This document shows, piece after piece, positions 37,301 through 46,000 of a stretch of DNA of 64,000 nt (its first letter is position 1; each line of letters starts with the position of its first letter). The notes below the pieces were generated by a model. That model had not been told where the DNA came from and did not search any database. It saw nothing but the letters and a program-made list of their open reading frames with translations. This DNA is from Bacteroides caecigallinarum (lineage in GTDB: Bacteria > Bacteroidota > Bacteroidia > Bacteroidales > Bacteroidaceae): positions 1-64,000 of the forward strand of contig NZ_JADYTJ010000002.1 in NCBI RefSeq assembly GCF_021531075.1. The letters run 5' to 3'. Position numbers and translations under genes: made by a program.

Positions 37301-37812
37301 GGATTTCGCATCTCATATCGGACGGATATAAATTGGATGTCGAGTTTAATCCGATAAAAGGTGTTCCATTGGACGAACACCCTATTGAGGAAAATATTTA
37401 TGTGGACATCTTCTTGAATACTGAAATTATGGCTGCGATGCCTGTAAATAAAGAACCTTGCTTGAATATCCGTGCCACTAAAGGACTATGTAACAGCAGC
37501 AGCAATCCCCTAAAAAAAGAAGGCACACAGCAGGAGTGTATCCAATATGAATTATTTAAAGACAACAGAAGGTGTAATTCGGACTTGGTCCGAATTGACG
37601 GAACAGGTAAGAAATGCCCTTTCTTATGTATCTGGATACAAAAAAAACATGAATGGTTGTTTGCAGAACTGGCTGAACTGAAGTATTATCTTAACTCTGT
37701 AAATTCGAACCTTATCAAATCGGATATTAAAGTCAGATTCTTTTATTCTAACCTTCAGCCTTTTGATTCGGAATTCTATGATGATATCAGGTCTTATCTA
37801 CAAAAGTCATGA
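34381..37812 (+). CDS. Reverse transcriptase fused to HD phosphohydrolase-like domain
   Basis: The 1143-residue protein has an N-terminal reverse transcriptase: YRPLH (about 97), FDLADFFPSI with D186 and D189, QGLPQS (about 264) and YVDD at 298-301, all catalytic aspartates present. A long middle region (about 400-740) has no assigned domain. The C-terminal part is HD-like: HNHEH (H758-H762), YLHDISM (H797-D798) and later RMADLLDLANDRID (about 940), matching metal-dependent phosphohydrolases. It is the last gene of the three-gene operon. No maturase, integrase or Cas1 domain is present, so it is not a group II intron or CRISPR RT; it resembles the defence-associated RTs. I do not know a named system with this exact set. 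Confidence 0.85.
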   Translation: MSLFDTITHRRNIYKAIYALDSYICERNLLSVEDLKCYYQLKDKFDFDGTIMDVIEKCQKKLEKILNEENDDFFTVSVYYKIKKLKDENGKQLVTYRPLHTASLIDQICMAALLIPLMFDDSKSVRNKSELSRMIPHNFFGNMPSESVDSLFMNWTEKYRQYSKIIQDKSREYLKTREYDTVINFDLADFFPSIDPARMYNFILNLLVPKYPDKDDLKTLKKAIVKLLYFKIQEDSLRGWMDVYYPNTDTTSFKKVFMNRGIAQGLPQSYFFGNLCMIDIADKMASTEELKQSDAYFYVDDSVIFAKGINQGNFRALITRLNNTIKESPAKCDEQPELNQVYLDFQKKINYQIKFHEDEKSTICTIEEAFNGMEGLFLVQRPVSMGGWIHGNIDEVDEHVSLKKLNALQTVVENQLLEVKKKQEKDPNKKQWGETRIKWLSRYLKYFIYRQRKLKLIINGQFDESMKADFYDDFHITTLGMEANENQDKAVKVNKFEEEIFQAEIGMFAKAMTFDDLKEFCNNIQSFDKILASYNCPNERNFKALYYYKTTELLEQTHFLQQTDSYASLKQLLLRTFPFQNIEVFLDTIYQDHTVNEKGFWGKQTFLPAEENKDKEKKKKECWIELPDWVDFIFNNSSEFKRKILNCCFSLACRIRVEDSLTILHTDLKPVRYYELRILSILRNRKCNCEDFFHFLQQLDYKDVNEKMEIDLGILEALTIFRQRVQDPMKIDRLIQTHRLVKSLWHNGSKFLNAYTLHNHEHAINLIKNVVRMVNNIDFLNIKSTDYFLLFQACYLHDISMVIHPNIASFNESNPDSEVLISQWMDEMLKIENDVTRTFKEDHFSLTEILQLRKKIGRLQVEAFQKVFNFFENKVRNAHQQDSAKYIRSWQKGILSHLSEVEADMIAKVSESHGWDSIHVYSLKSEAKEELVSIKYMMILIRMADLLDLANDRIDYYLLKQNRSQMSLLSRFHWISHLISDGYKLDVEFNPIKGVPLDEHPIEENIYVDIFLNTEIMAAMPVNKEPCLNIRATKGLCNSSSNPLKKEGTQQECIQYELFKDNRRCNSDLVRIDGTGKKCPFLCIWIQKKHEWLFAELAELKYYLNSVNSNLIKSDIKVRFFYSNLQPFDSEFYDDIRSYLQKS

Positions 37813-38131
37813 AGCTAGAAGTATGTGTAGAGCTGTTCGGATTTTCGCTACCAAATGGCTTCATGTAAACGGGTATACTTCTATTGGGGTTTATATCGAC
37901 TGCTATATGATGTGTGAGCATCAGCAAATCACTCACTGGCTGGTTAGGAGCCTGATTGATTACCCAAACTATATCTAATATTCATTAGACGGCATATTGA
38001 ACCGAATGTTCTGACGGTGATGCTACTGGTTAGTTTTTGCTTATAGGTCAGGGCTTACCAAAAGGATCATTATTTCAGTATAAACCGCGTCTTAGTGGTA
38101 CTCATTCTTGTCAATTATGTCTGCTTGAGAT
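37813..38131. other. Non-coding region downstream of the RT gene
   Basis: No gene is supported over 319 bases. AGAAGTAT (37817-37824) and ATACTTCT (37875-37882) could pair to form a stem around a 50-base loop. The region could encode a short structured RNA, but no terminator is seen before the excisionase remnant at 38132. Confidence 0.35.
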
Positions 38132-38156
38132 GAACCGGAAAGAAGCGTTCTGACAT
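38132..38156 (+). repeat. 25-bp direct repeat, right copy (excisionase 3' remnant)
   Basis: It matches 31543-31567 at 24 of 25 bases. The single difference is synonymous (CGA/CGG), and the frame reads LLEMNRKEAF-stop from 38123, compared with LLEKNRKEAF-stop in the intact gene. It is thus the end of a second excisionase gene and not only an attachment core. Confidence 0.75.
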
Positions 38157-38158
38157 TG

Positions 38159-38197
38159 AAAAGGCTATACCACCACATCCGTTGGAGTATAGCCTTT
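38159..38197. terminator. Terminator shared by excisionase remnant and integrase
   Basis: AAAAGGCTATAC (38159-38170) pairs with GTATAGCCTTT (38187-38197). A nearly identical stem is found at 40025-40066 beside the next integrase. Confidence 0.8.
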
Positions 38198-38228
38198 CAC
38201 TTTTTATCATATTTTGTATATATCCACT

Positions 38229-39434
38229 TCATGCCTTTTGGGAATTCCTCTCCAGAGCCTGCATATAATGGCGCAACATATAGTCGGAAGAATAGCCAAG
38301 CATTTCCCTGACGTGTCCTTTAGGAATCTGGTTAGCCAGGATAACTGTTACGACAAACGTATTGCGGGCCATCTGGGTGGTAAGCCTCTTGGAAATCCGA
38401 CATTGTACCGAAACCTCTTTCAGGTATTCATTCATTTTCTGGACTGACGGGACAGGAAAACACGGACCTTCGGGATTCATCGGATTCCAGCCTCTGTATT
38501 TCTCCAGCAGAACCATTGCCGGTTTAAGAAGAGGAACACGGCTTGTACAGCTGTCTCCGACCTCCGTTCCTTCAGCACGGGTCCTGCAAATCCATAGTGT
38601 TCCTTCGTCATCCCTAAACAGGTGCGACGGACAAAGGGTGCTTATTCCCTGATAGGAAAGTCCGGTGAGCGCACAGAAGACGAACACATCCTTCACCCGT
38701 TCCAGACGTCCGGCCGGCATATCCGTTTCCATCACTGTTCTCAGTTCATCCCAGCCCAGGAAGGAAGGTGAAGTCTCCTCTTTCACGCACAGCCGTCCCA
38801 GTTCTTCCAGGCACCTACCATCCTCCATCCAGCCCTTCTGCCGGGCCACCTTGAGAACCTTACGGAAACACTCCAAATATTTAGCCGCCGTATTCCGTGC
38901 CAGCCCGCGGGTTTCCTTCAGATACCTTCCAAATGCCGTGATAAACTTCCTGTCCAGTTCGGAGAACGCGATATCTTCCTTATTGTAAACATTCCGTATG
39001 ACGGTCTCTACCAATCCGCAGCATCTGTTGTAACGTGCCAGCGTGGCAGGATGCAAATCCCCGGGAGAAGCCGCCCATTCGTCTATGCATTCCTTCATGG
39101 CCTTCAGAACCTGATGCCGTCCTTCTCTGGCATATAGAATATCCAGGATTTTCTTCGGAGTCAGTTTTTCCCCATCATACACGGAATTCCTGTGGATGAC
39201 ATATATTCTGTCCCTCAGTGTCTCAAGGTACATGTTCAGTTCCCTCGAACTTCGGTCTTTTCCTTTGCTACGCATCTTTGCATTGTCCCATAACTCCACC
39301 GGTATAGAGCGCTGGATACGGATTTCATCCCGCTGCCCGTTGATTGTCACCCGAAGAACGACCGGTGCTTCACCGTTCTTCAATAACTTGTTCTTCAAGA
39401 TAAAGAACATTACATTCAGTGTGTTTCCTTTCAT
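38229..39434 (-). CDS. Degenerate IntDOT-like integrase
   Basis: This 401-residue protein is collinear with the integrase at 40071 over its whole length (for example the KNGEAP and WNPMNPEGPCFP segments). Its catalytic boxes are altered: QMARNTF where the paralogue has HVARHTF, and MLGYSS where it has MLGHSS. The arginine and the terminal tyrosine (RHYMQ) remain. Loss of the HxxR histidine and of the GH histidine suggests poor or no recombinase activity. The frame is open, so the protein may still bind attachment sites. Confidence 0.8.
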   Translation of the reverse strand: MKGNTLNVMFFILKNKLLKNGEAPVVLRVTINGQRDEIRIQRSIPVELWDNAKMRSKGKDRSSRELNMYLETLRDRIYVIHRNSVYDGEKLTPKKILDILYAREGRHQVLKAMKECIDEWAASPGDLHPATLARYNRCCGLVETVIRNVYNKEDIAFSELDRKFITAFGRYLKETRGLARNTAAKYLECFRKVLKVARQKGWMEDGRCLEELGRLCVKEETSPSFLGWDELRTVMETDMPAGRLERVKDVFVFCALTGLSYQGISTLCPSHLFRDDEGTLWICRTRAEGTEVGDSCTSRVPLLKPAMVLLEKYRGWNPMNPEGPCFPVPSVQKMNEYLKEVSVQCRISKRLTTQMARNTFVVTVILANQIPKGHVREMLGYSSDYMLRHYMQALERNSQKA

Positions 39435-39603
39435 ACGTTTTGTTTTGGTACAAACTTAGTAAATGCGCTGAGATACAACACTATGCAAAATTGCGCAATA
39501 TAGTGAAGTATAATACATGCCTTTCCTGAACACAGCTGTACTTTCCGGATTCAACGACCGGATATTTTTGAAAGACCGGTTCCTGCAACAGACAACATGA
39601 GAC

Positions 39604-39633
39604 ATCTGGTGACTTGTGATGCCATCTGATGAC
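39604..39633. repeat. Paired ATCTGRTGAC repeats, 20-bp period (copy 2)
   Basis: ATCTGGTGAC (39604-39613) and ATCTGATGAC (39624-39633) are exactly 20 bp apart and end 61 bases before the excisionase start at 39695. This mirrors 31169-31204, which ends 69 bases before the excisionase at 31274. It is a likely operator or directionality-factor site. Confidence 0.55.
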
Positions 39634-39694
39634 ATGATATTGGCCGGTCGGCCCATACCGTCTATATTTGCCTCAAACCAAACAACTACACTTT

Positions 39695-39973
39695 ATGGAA
39701 ATCGTAAACATTGAAGCCGGTACTTTCAGAGAAATGGTAATATCTATCCAACTGCTGAAAGAAAAACTGGAAAACCTCAAAGGCAGGAAAACCTCAAAAA
39801 GTCTGGATGACTGGATGGACAATCAGGAAGTATGCATGGCGCTGAACATATCGCAGAGAACATTGCAGGCCCTGAGAAGCAACGGTACCTTACCCTTCTC
39901 CCAGATTGACCGGAAAACCTATTATCGGAGACAGGATGTTATCAGACTGATTGAAAAAGGGAAGAAGAGATAA
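39695..39973 (+). CDS. Excisionase-like helix-turn-helix protein (type 1)
   Basis: About 92 residues from the ATG at 39695 (MEIVNIEAG), chosen by matching its paralogue at 21741 (MEIISFEKR); an upstream start at 39668 is less likely. The helix-turn-helix has WMDNQEVCMALNISQRTLQALRSNG and the wing RKTYYRRQDVIRL. It is divergent from the integrase at 38229 and convergent with the one at 40071. It probably acts as a directionality factor or regulator for the tRNA-Asp island integrase. Confidence 0.82.
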   Translation: MEIVNIEAGTFREMVISIQLLKEKLENLKGRKTSKSLDDWMDNQEVCMALNISQRTLQALRSNGTLPFSQIDRKTYYRRQDVIRLIEKGKKR

Positions 39974-40024
39974 TCCCGACAAAAGCGGGGCCAATCCATA
40001 CAAGCAAACAACTCTTCATTATGT

Positions 40025-40066
40025 AAAAGGCTATACCTCACTGTGCGTTGTGAAGTATAGCCTTTT
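40025..40066. terminator. Bidirectional terminator between excisionase and integrase
   Basis: AAAAGGCTATAC (40025-40036) pairs with GTATAGCCTTTT (40055-40066), between convergent genes. Its arms match the terminator at 38159-38197. Confidence 0.85.
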
Positions 40067-40070
40067 CTGA

Positions 40071-41306
40071 TTATCCGAAGACCCGGGCGACATCCTGCAT
40101 GTCCTTCATGATACTGTTGTCCAGCACACGGGCATAATGCTGTGTCATGCGGGTTGAAGAATGGCCGAGCATTTTTGACACATTCTGTAGGGCGACATCG
40201 TTGGCAAGGGTAACAGTCGTCGCGAACGTGTGTCTGGCCACATGAACGGTCAGCCGCTTGTTTACCCGGCATATGGTGGCTATCTCTTTCAGGAACTCGT
40301 TCATCTTCTGATTCGAAGGAATCGGGAAACAGGGACCTTCAGGATTTTCCGGATTCCAGTCCTTGTATTTCTCCAGAATGACAAGTGCGGGTTCCAGAAG
40401 CGGGACATTGCAGGTACAGCTTTCCTTATGAGTAGTAATCTTTACGCGGGCCTTGTGTATCCACAATTTCCCCTCATTGTCCTTGTAAAGATGTGCCGGA
40501 CACAAGGTCTTTACATCAATATACGACAGGCCGGTCAGACAACAGAACAGGAAAAAATCCTTCACGGTGTTCAGACGTGTCGTGGAAAAGTCCTTCTCCA
40601 TAATCCGTTTCAGTTCCTCCAAGGTCAGGAACGTAGGACACGTCTCCTCTTTCCGGAACAGACGCTTGCGTTTTCCGGCCAACGGATCCTGCTCCAGCCA
40701 TCCGTTTTCCCGGGCCAGTCCGAGAAATTTGCGGAAACAGCTCATATACTTGGTCAGGGTATTCTGGGAAAGCTTGCGTACCGTCCTCAGATGCATCTCA
40801 AACCGGTCGATGAATTCCCCATTCAGTTCATGGAATGTAATATCCTCTTTCCTGTAGAAATCCTTAATGACCGTCTGCAACGATTCATAACAGTTGTTAT
40901 AACGTGAAATGGTGGAGGGCTGGTACTCCGTACCGATCAGGGAAATCCAGTCATCGATACATTTCCGCATAGTCTGCAAAACCAGATGCCGTTCCTCTTT
41001 AGAGAATAACTTTATCAGAAGATTCTTTGGGGTAATCAGGGCTTCCCGACAGAGAAGTTCCTTGTGAATCTGATACAGCCTTACTTTTAATGCCTCGATA
41101 TAGCTGTTCAGTTCCGTTGAACTCCGGTCTTTTCCTTTGCTGCGTTCCTTCACATTGTCCCATAACTTCAACGGAACAGAACGTTGAATCCGAACTTCAT
41201 CCAATTGTCCGTTAATTGTCACCCGCAGAAAAATCGGTGCCTCGCCGTTTTTCTTTAGTCTGCTCTTACGGATAAAGAACAGAACTTTCATTGATTCCTG
41301 TTTCAT
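40071..41306 (-). CDS. IntDOT-like integrase next to tRNA-Asp (likely island integrase)
   Basis: The 411-residue tyrosine recombinase has intact late catalytic boxes: [15 protein letters not shown] and the tyrosine in TQHYAR. TGLSYIDV stands at the first box, as in the IntDOT group, which lacks that arginine. The N-terminal part contains KNGEAPIFLRV and WDNVKERSKGKDRS. It is the gene closest to the tRNA-Asp 3' end (237 bases), the usual place for the integrase of a tRNA island, so it most likely made the 177-41559 integration. An internal start at 41291 is possible. Confidence 0.88.
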   Translation of the reverse strand: MKQESMKVLFFIRKSRLKKNGEAPIFLRVTINGQLDEVRIQRSVPLKLWDNVKERSKGKDRSSTELNSYIEALKVRLYQIHKELLCREALITPKNLLIKLFSKEERHLVLQTMRKCIDDWISLIGTEYQPSTISRYNNCYESLQTVIKDFYRKEDITFHELNGEFIDRFEMHLRTVRKLSQNTLTKYMSCFRKFLGLARENGWLEQDPLAGKRKRLFRKEETCPTFLTLEELKRIMEKDFSTTRLNTVKDFFLFCCLTGLSYIDVKTLCPAHLYKDNEGKLWIHKARVKITTHKESCTCNVPLLEPALVILEKYKDWNPENPEGPCFPIPSNQKMNEFLKEIATICRVNKRLTVHVARHTFATTVTLANDVALQNVSKMLGHSSTRMTQHYARVLDNSIMKDMQDVARVFG

Positions 41307-41485
41307 ACCACTTTATTTACGTTGTAAAATTAGAAAATGAGGAACAGGAAAATCCTACGCAAAAACATGATAATCAATGAAGTATTATACATTTCAGGTG
41401 CTTTTTTATTGTCCCTAAAAAAGAACCCTGAATTTGCACCTGACAAACTTCTAGAAACGCTATATTCTGCTTCCGCCCGGAAACA

Positions 41486-41521
41486 AAAAAGCCCTGATTC
41501 TGTTGTGAATCAGAGCTTTTC
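41486..41521. terminator. Hairpin terminator at the right end of the island
   Basis: Arms CTGATTC and GAATCAG, extended by AAAGC and GCTTTT, enclose a short loop (TGTTGT). It lies downstream of the tRNA-Asp genes in their direction of transcription. It may replace the terminators at 103-174 that the island separated from the tRNAs. Confidence 0.75.
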
Positions 41522-41542
41522 CTAATTTTGCTTTGTAAGCTT

Positions 41543-41559
41543 GCGGTGCGTACGGGACT
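41543..41559. repeat. Right attachment site within tRNA-Asp
   Basis: The 17-base sequence GCGGTGCGTACGGGACT is identical to 177-193. It overlaps the 3' end of the tRNA gene (acceptor and T-stem), so the tRNA stays intact after integration. Confidence 0.85.
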
Positions 41560-41617
41560 CGAACCCGTGACCCCATGCGTGACAGGCATGTATTCTAACC
41601 AACTGAACTAACGCACC
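41544..41617 (-). tRNA. tRNA-Asp (GTC), copy next to the island
   Basis: The minus strand folds as a 74-base tRNA: acceptor GGTGCGT/ACGCACC, anticodon stem CATGC/GCATG with loop CTGTCAC (anticodon GTC), and T-arm ACGGG-TTCGAGT-CCCGT. CCA is not encoded. It is the integration target of the island. Confidence 0.95.
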
Positions 41618-41649
41618 AGTTATTTCTAACTGTTTATTTTTTTTGTTGG

Positions 41650-41723
41650 CGGTGCGTACGGGACTCGAACCCGTGACCCCATGCGTGACAGGCATGTATT
41701 CTAACCAACTGAACTAACGCACC
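41650..41723 (-). tRNA. tRNA-Asp (GTC), second copy
   Basis: The sequence is identical to the tRNA at 41544-41617 across the mature part, 32 bases upstream of it in transcription order. The pair is transcribed from the promoter at 41768-41798. Confidence 0.95.
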
Positions 41724-41767
41724 AATTATTCTCGGCTTTTGAGTTGTTTTATGTCTCAATTGCGGTG

Positions 41768-41798
41768 CAAAGGTACAACAATTTTCCGTACTTGCAAT
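41768..41798 (-). promoter_or_regulatory. Promoter of the tRNA-Asp pair
   Basis: On the minus strand, ATTG (41798-41795), a 19-base spacer and TACCTTTG (41775-41768) fit the Bacteroides promoter pattern, about 45 bases before the first tRNA. Confidence 0.75.
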
Positions 41799-41826
41799 AC
41801 TTTGACCGATTTTTTTCAAAAAAAGT

Positions 41827-41876
41827 GATTATCACCTCATTTTTTACCGAAATCCGGCTGTTTTGAGGTGATAATC
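41827..41876. terminator. Terminator after enolase
   Basis: GATTATCACCTCA (41827-41839) pairs perfectly with TGAGGTGATAATC (41864-41876), just past the enolase stop codon. Confidence 0.8.
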
Positions 41877-41893
41877 GTTGAATTATGGGCAAG

Positions 41894-43195
<1,302 letters not shown>

Positions 43196-43293
43196 TTATA
43201 TACACCTGCAAAGTTCAAAAGTCCTGATTTTATTTACAATACCTAAAAGTAGGTATTCTTCTATTGCAGGTTTTTGTATTGTTATAAAATAGG

Positions 43294-43341
43294 ACAGGTT
43301 GCCCTGATCAAATGTAGGTACATTTTCACGAGGCAACCTGT
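43294..43341. terminator. Terminator after rubrerythrin
   Basis: ACAGGTTGCC (43294-43303) pairs with GGCAACCTGT (43332-43341), 30 bases past the rubrerythrin stop on the minus strand. Confidence 0.65.
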
Positions 43342-43370
43342 ATATCTATGATTTAGGGAATGAACAGTTA

Positions 43371-43949
43371 TTAGTAGTTGTTCTTTTTAACTTCGAAATA
43401 AGCCTGTGGGTGAAGGCATGCAGGACATATTTCAGGAGCCTCTGTACCTACGTGTACATAACCACAGTTGCGGCACTGCCATACTGTTTCAACATCTTTC
43501 TTGAATACCTTTCCTTCTTCGATATTCTTAACGAAAGCTCTGTATCTTTCTTCGTGTCCCTTTTCAGCTACAGCAATTTCACGATACATTTTTGCGATTG
43601 CAGGGAAACCTTCTTCGTCTGCGATGTCAGCAAAACGTGGGTAATCCAATGACCATTCTTCGTTTTCGCCGGCAGCTGCTGCTTTCAGGTTTTCAAGTGT
43701 TGTACCGATTACGCCTGCTGGATAGCTAGCTGTAATTTCTACCATTCCGCCTTCAAGCCATTTGAACATACGTTTTGCGTGTTCCTTTTCCTGATCTGCA
43801 GTTTCAGTGAAGATTGCAGAAATCTGTTCGTAACCTTCTTTCTTTGCTACACTTGCAAAATAAGTGTAACGCATTCTAGCCTGTGATTCACCTGCAAATG
43901 AGATTGCCAAATTTTTCTCTGTTCTTGTTCCTTTGATGCTTTTTTCCAT
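43371..43949 (-). CDS. rbr: Rubrerythrin
   Basis: This 192-residue rubrerythrin has a four-helix diiron domain with EKEHAKRMF and EKGHEERY, and a C-terminal rubredoxin-like site (CRNCGYVHVG, then CPACLHPQAYF). In anaerobes it reduces hydrogen peroxide, taking electrons through the rubredoxin domain. It is monocistronic, between the terminator at 43294 and an AT-rich promoter region. Confidence 0.97.
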   Translation of the reverse strand: MEKSIKGTRTEKNLAISFAGESQARMRYTYFASVAKKEGYEQISAIFTETADQEKEHAKRMFKWLEGGMVEITASYPAGVIGTTLENLKAAAAGENEEWSLDYPRFADIADEEGFPAIAKMYREIAVAEKGHEERYRAFVKNIEEGKVFKKDVETVWQCRNCGYVHVGTEAPEICPACLHPQAYFEVKKNNY

Positions 43950-44121
43950 AATTGTAGTTATTTTGTTGGGTTAAACTTCTTGTTTTATTTTCACACTGCA
44001 AATATAATATGTTTATTCAAATTTGTAATCATTACAATTTTTAATTTATAATCTTTTAAGTTTTTTCTGCCAAATCATAATTTATATAGTTATAAAAGTA
44101 TGTTATATGGCAGAAAATACG

Positions 44122-44129
44122 TAATTTTG
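44122..44129 (+). promoter_or_regulatory. Promoter -7 element of the SulP gene
   Basis: TAATTTTG at 44122-44129 is a perfect TAnnTTTG element 37 bases before the start codon; the -33 box is weak. Confidence 0.6.
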
Positions 44130-44165
44130 CAAAAAAATATTTATAAATAGAAATAAGATTGTTTT

Positions 44166-45860
44166 ATGAAAGGGGTTGAGTTTCATCCTAAACTGTTTTC
44201 TACACTCAAGAATTACAGTAAATCAGATTTCATGACTGATTTGATGGCAGGTATAATAGTAGGTATTGTAGCCTTGCCATTGGCTATCGCGTTTGGTATT
44301 GCTTCAGGTGTAACTCCTGAGAAAGGTATCATTACGGCTATTGTGGCTGGATTTATCATTTCGTTCCTTGGTGGCAGTAAGGTGCAGATAGGTGGTCCTA
44401 CAGGTGCTTTTATTGTTATCATCTACGGTATCATCCAGCAATATGGATTGAGCGGACTTATGGTTGCCACTATGATGGCTGGAGTCTTGCTTATATTATT
44501 AGGTGTATTCAAGTTGGGAACTGTCATAAAGTTTATTCCCTATCCTATTATTATAGGTTTTACCAGTGGTATTGCCGTTACAATCTTTACTACACAGATA
44601 GCAGATATCTTCGGCCTTGATTTCAGGGGAGAAAAGGTTCCTGGAGATTTCATTGGTAAATGGATGCTCTATTTCAGACATTTTGATACTGTGAACTGGT
44701 GGAATGCCATAGTAAGTGTAGTCAGTGTGTTTATCATAGCTATAACTCCAAAATTCTCAAAAAAGGTACCTGGGTCGCTTGTTGCCATTATTCTGGTTAC
44801 TGTAGGAGTGTATTTGCTGAAGCAGTATGCAGGAATCACATGTATTGATACTATCGGCGATCGTTTCAGTATTAAGGCTGAACTTCCTTCGGCAGCTGTT
44901 CCTGCGATAAATTGGGAGGCAATACAGAATCTTTTCCCTGTAGCGATAACTATAGCGGTTCTTGGAGCAATAGAATCTTTGCTTTCTGCTGCTGTGGCTG
45001 ATGGTGTGATTGGTGACAGACACGATTCAAATACAGAACTTATAGCTCAGGGTATTGCCAATGTGGTATCTCCTATTTTCGGAGGTATTCCTGCAACAGG
45101 AGCAATTGCCCGTACTATGACAAATATCAATAACGGAGGAAAGTCTCCTGTGTCAGGAATTGTACATGCAATAGTTCTTCTTCTGATACTTCTTTTCTTA
45201 ATGCCGCTTGCACAGTATATACCTATGGCATGTCTTGCCGGAGTATTGGTTATTGTATCATATAATATGAGCGGATGGAGAGTGTTTATGGGATTGCTTA
45301 AGAATCCTAAATCGGACGTTACAGTTCTTCTTATAACATTCTTCCTTACAGTTATATTCGATTTGACAGTGGCTATTGAGGTGGGATTGCTCATTGCCTG
45401 TGTGCTGTTTATGAAACGTGTGATGGAAACTACTCAGATTTCCGTTATCAAGAACGAACTTGACCCTAATAAGGAATCGGATATGGAGGTGCACGAAGAG
45501 CATCTTATTATTCCTGACGGTGTAGAGGTGTATGAGATCAACGGTCCTTATTTCTTCGGTATAGCAACCAAATTTGAGGATATGATGGCACAGCTGGGCG
45601 ACAGACCTAAGATTCGTATTATTCGTATGCGTAAGGTGCCGTTTATCGATTCTACAGGTATTCATAACCTTACTACACTTTGCCACATGTCGCAGAAGGA
45701 GAATATACATATCATCCTGTCGGGTGTAAACGAGCATGTACATAAGACACTTGAGAAATCAGGATTCTATGAACTCCTTGGCAAAGAAAATATCTGTAGC
45801 AATATAAATGAAGCCTTGGCTGTAGCTACAAAAGAAATTGAAGAACTCAATAGAAAATAA
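44166..45860 (+). CDS. SulP-family anion transporter with STAS domain
   Basis: The 564-residue inner-membrane protein has about a dozen hydrophobic segments, starting with LMAGIIVGIVALPLAIAFGIASG. It carries the SulP signature around PTGAFIVIIYG and the substrate loop GGIPATGAIARTMTNI. A C-terminal cytoplasmic STAS domain follows (from about 440, with VPFIDSTGIHNL). It probably transports sulfate, bicarbonate or a dicarboxylate; the substrate cannot be fixed from sequence. It is monocistronic, with a terminator at 45881-45915. Confidence 0.93.
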   Translation: MKGVEFHPKLFSTLKNYSKSDFMTDLMAGIIVGIVALPLAIAFGIASGVTPEKGIITAIVAGFIISFLGGSKVQIGGPTGAFIVIIYGIIQQYGLSGLMVATMMAGVLLILLGVFKLGTVIKFIPYPIIIGFTSGIAVTIFTTQIADIFGLDFRGEKVPGDFIGKWMLYFRHFDTVNWWNAIVSVVSVFIIAITPKFSKKVPGSLVAIILVTVGVYLLKQYAGITCIDTIGDRFSIKAELPSAAVPAINWEAIQNLFPVAITIAVLGAIESLLSAAVADGVIGDRHDSNTELIAQGIANVVSPIFGGIPATGAIARTMTNINNGGKSPVSGIVHAIVLLLILLFLMPLAQYIPMACLAGVLVIVSYNMSGWRVFMGLLKNPKSDVTVLLITFFLTVIFDLTVAIEVGLLIACVLFMKRVMETTQISVIKNELDPNKESDMEVHEEHLIIPDGVEVYEINGPYFFGIATKFEDMMAQLGDRPKIRIIRMRKVPFIDSTGIHNLTTLCHMSQKENIHIILSGVNEHVHKTLEKSGFYELLGKENICSNINEALAVATKEIEELNRK

Positions 45861-45880
45861 AGCTTTTAACAATTAACATA

Positions 45881-45915
45881 AATGCTCCATGTTGTTAACA
45901 AACGTGGAGCATTTT
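45881..45915. terminator. Terminator after the SulP gene
   Basis: AAATGCTCCA (45881-45890) pairs with TGGAGCATTT (45906-45915) followed by T-rich sequence. Confidence 0.85.
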
Positions 45916-46000
45916 CTTTATTTATTAAACTATGTTATAAAGCATAGATTTTTGGTCGAAATACTTGCAGATTACTGGAAAGTCCGTACCTTTGTACTGT

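Noticed and set aside
34381-37812. Interpretation of the RT gene as a group II intron or retron
   Set aside because: There is no maturase/HNH region, no intron domain V-like RNA fold next to it that I can see, and no msr/msd inverted repeat; the HD fusion and operon partners point to a defence-type RT.
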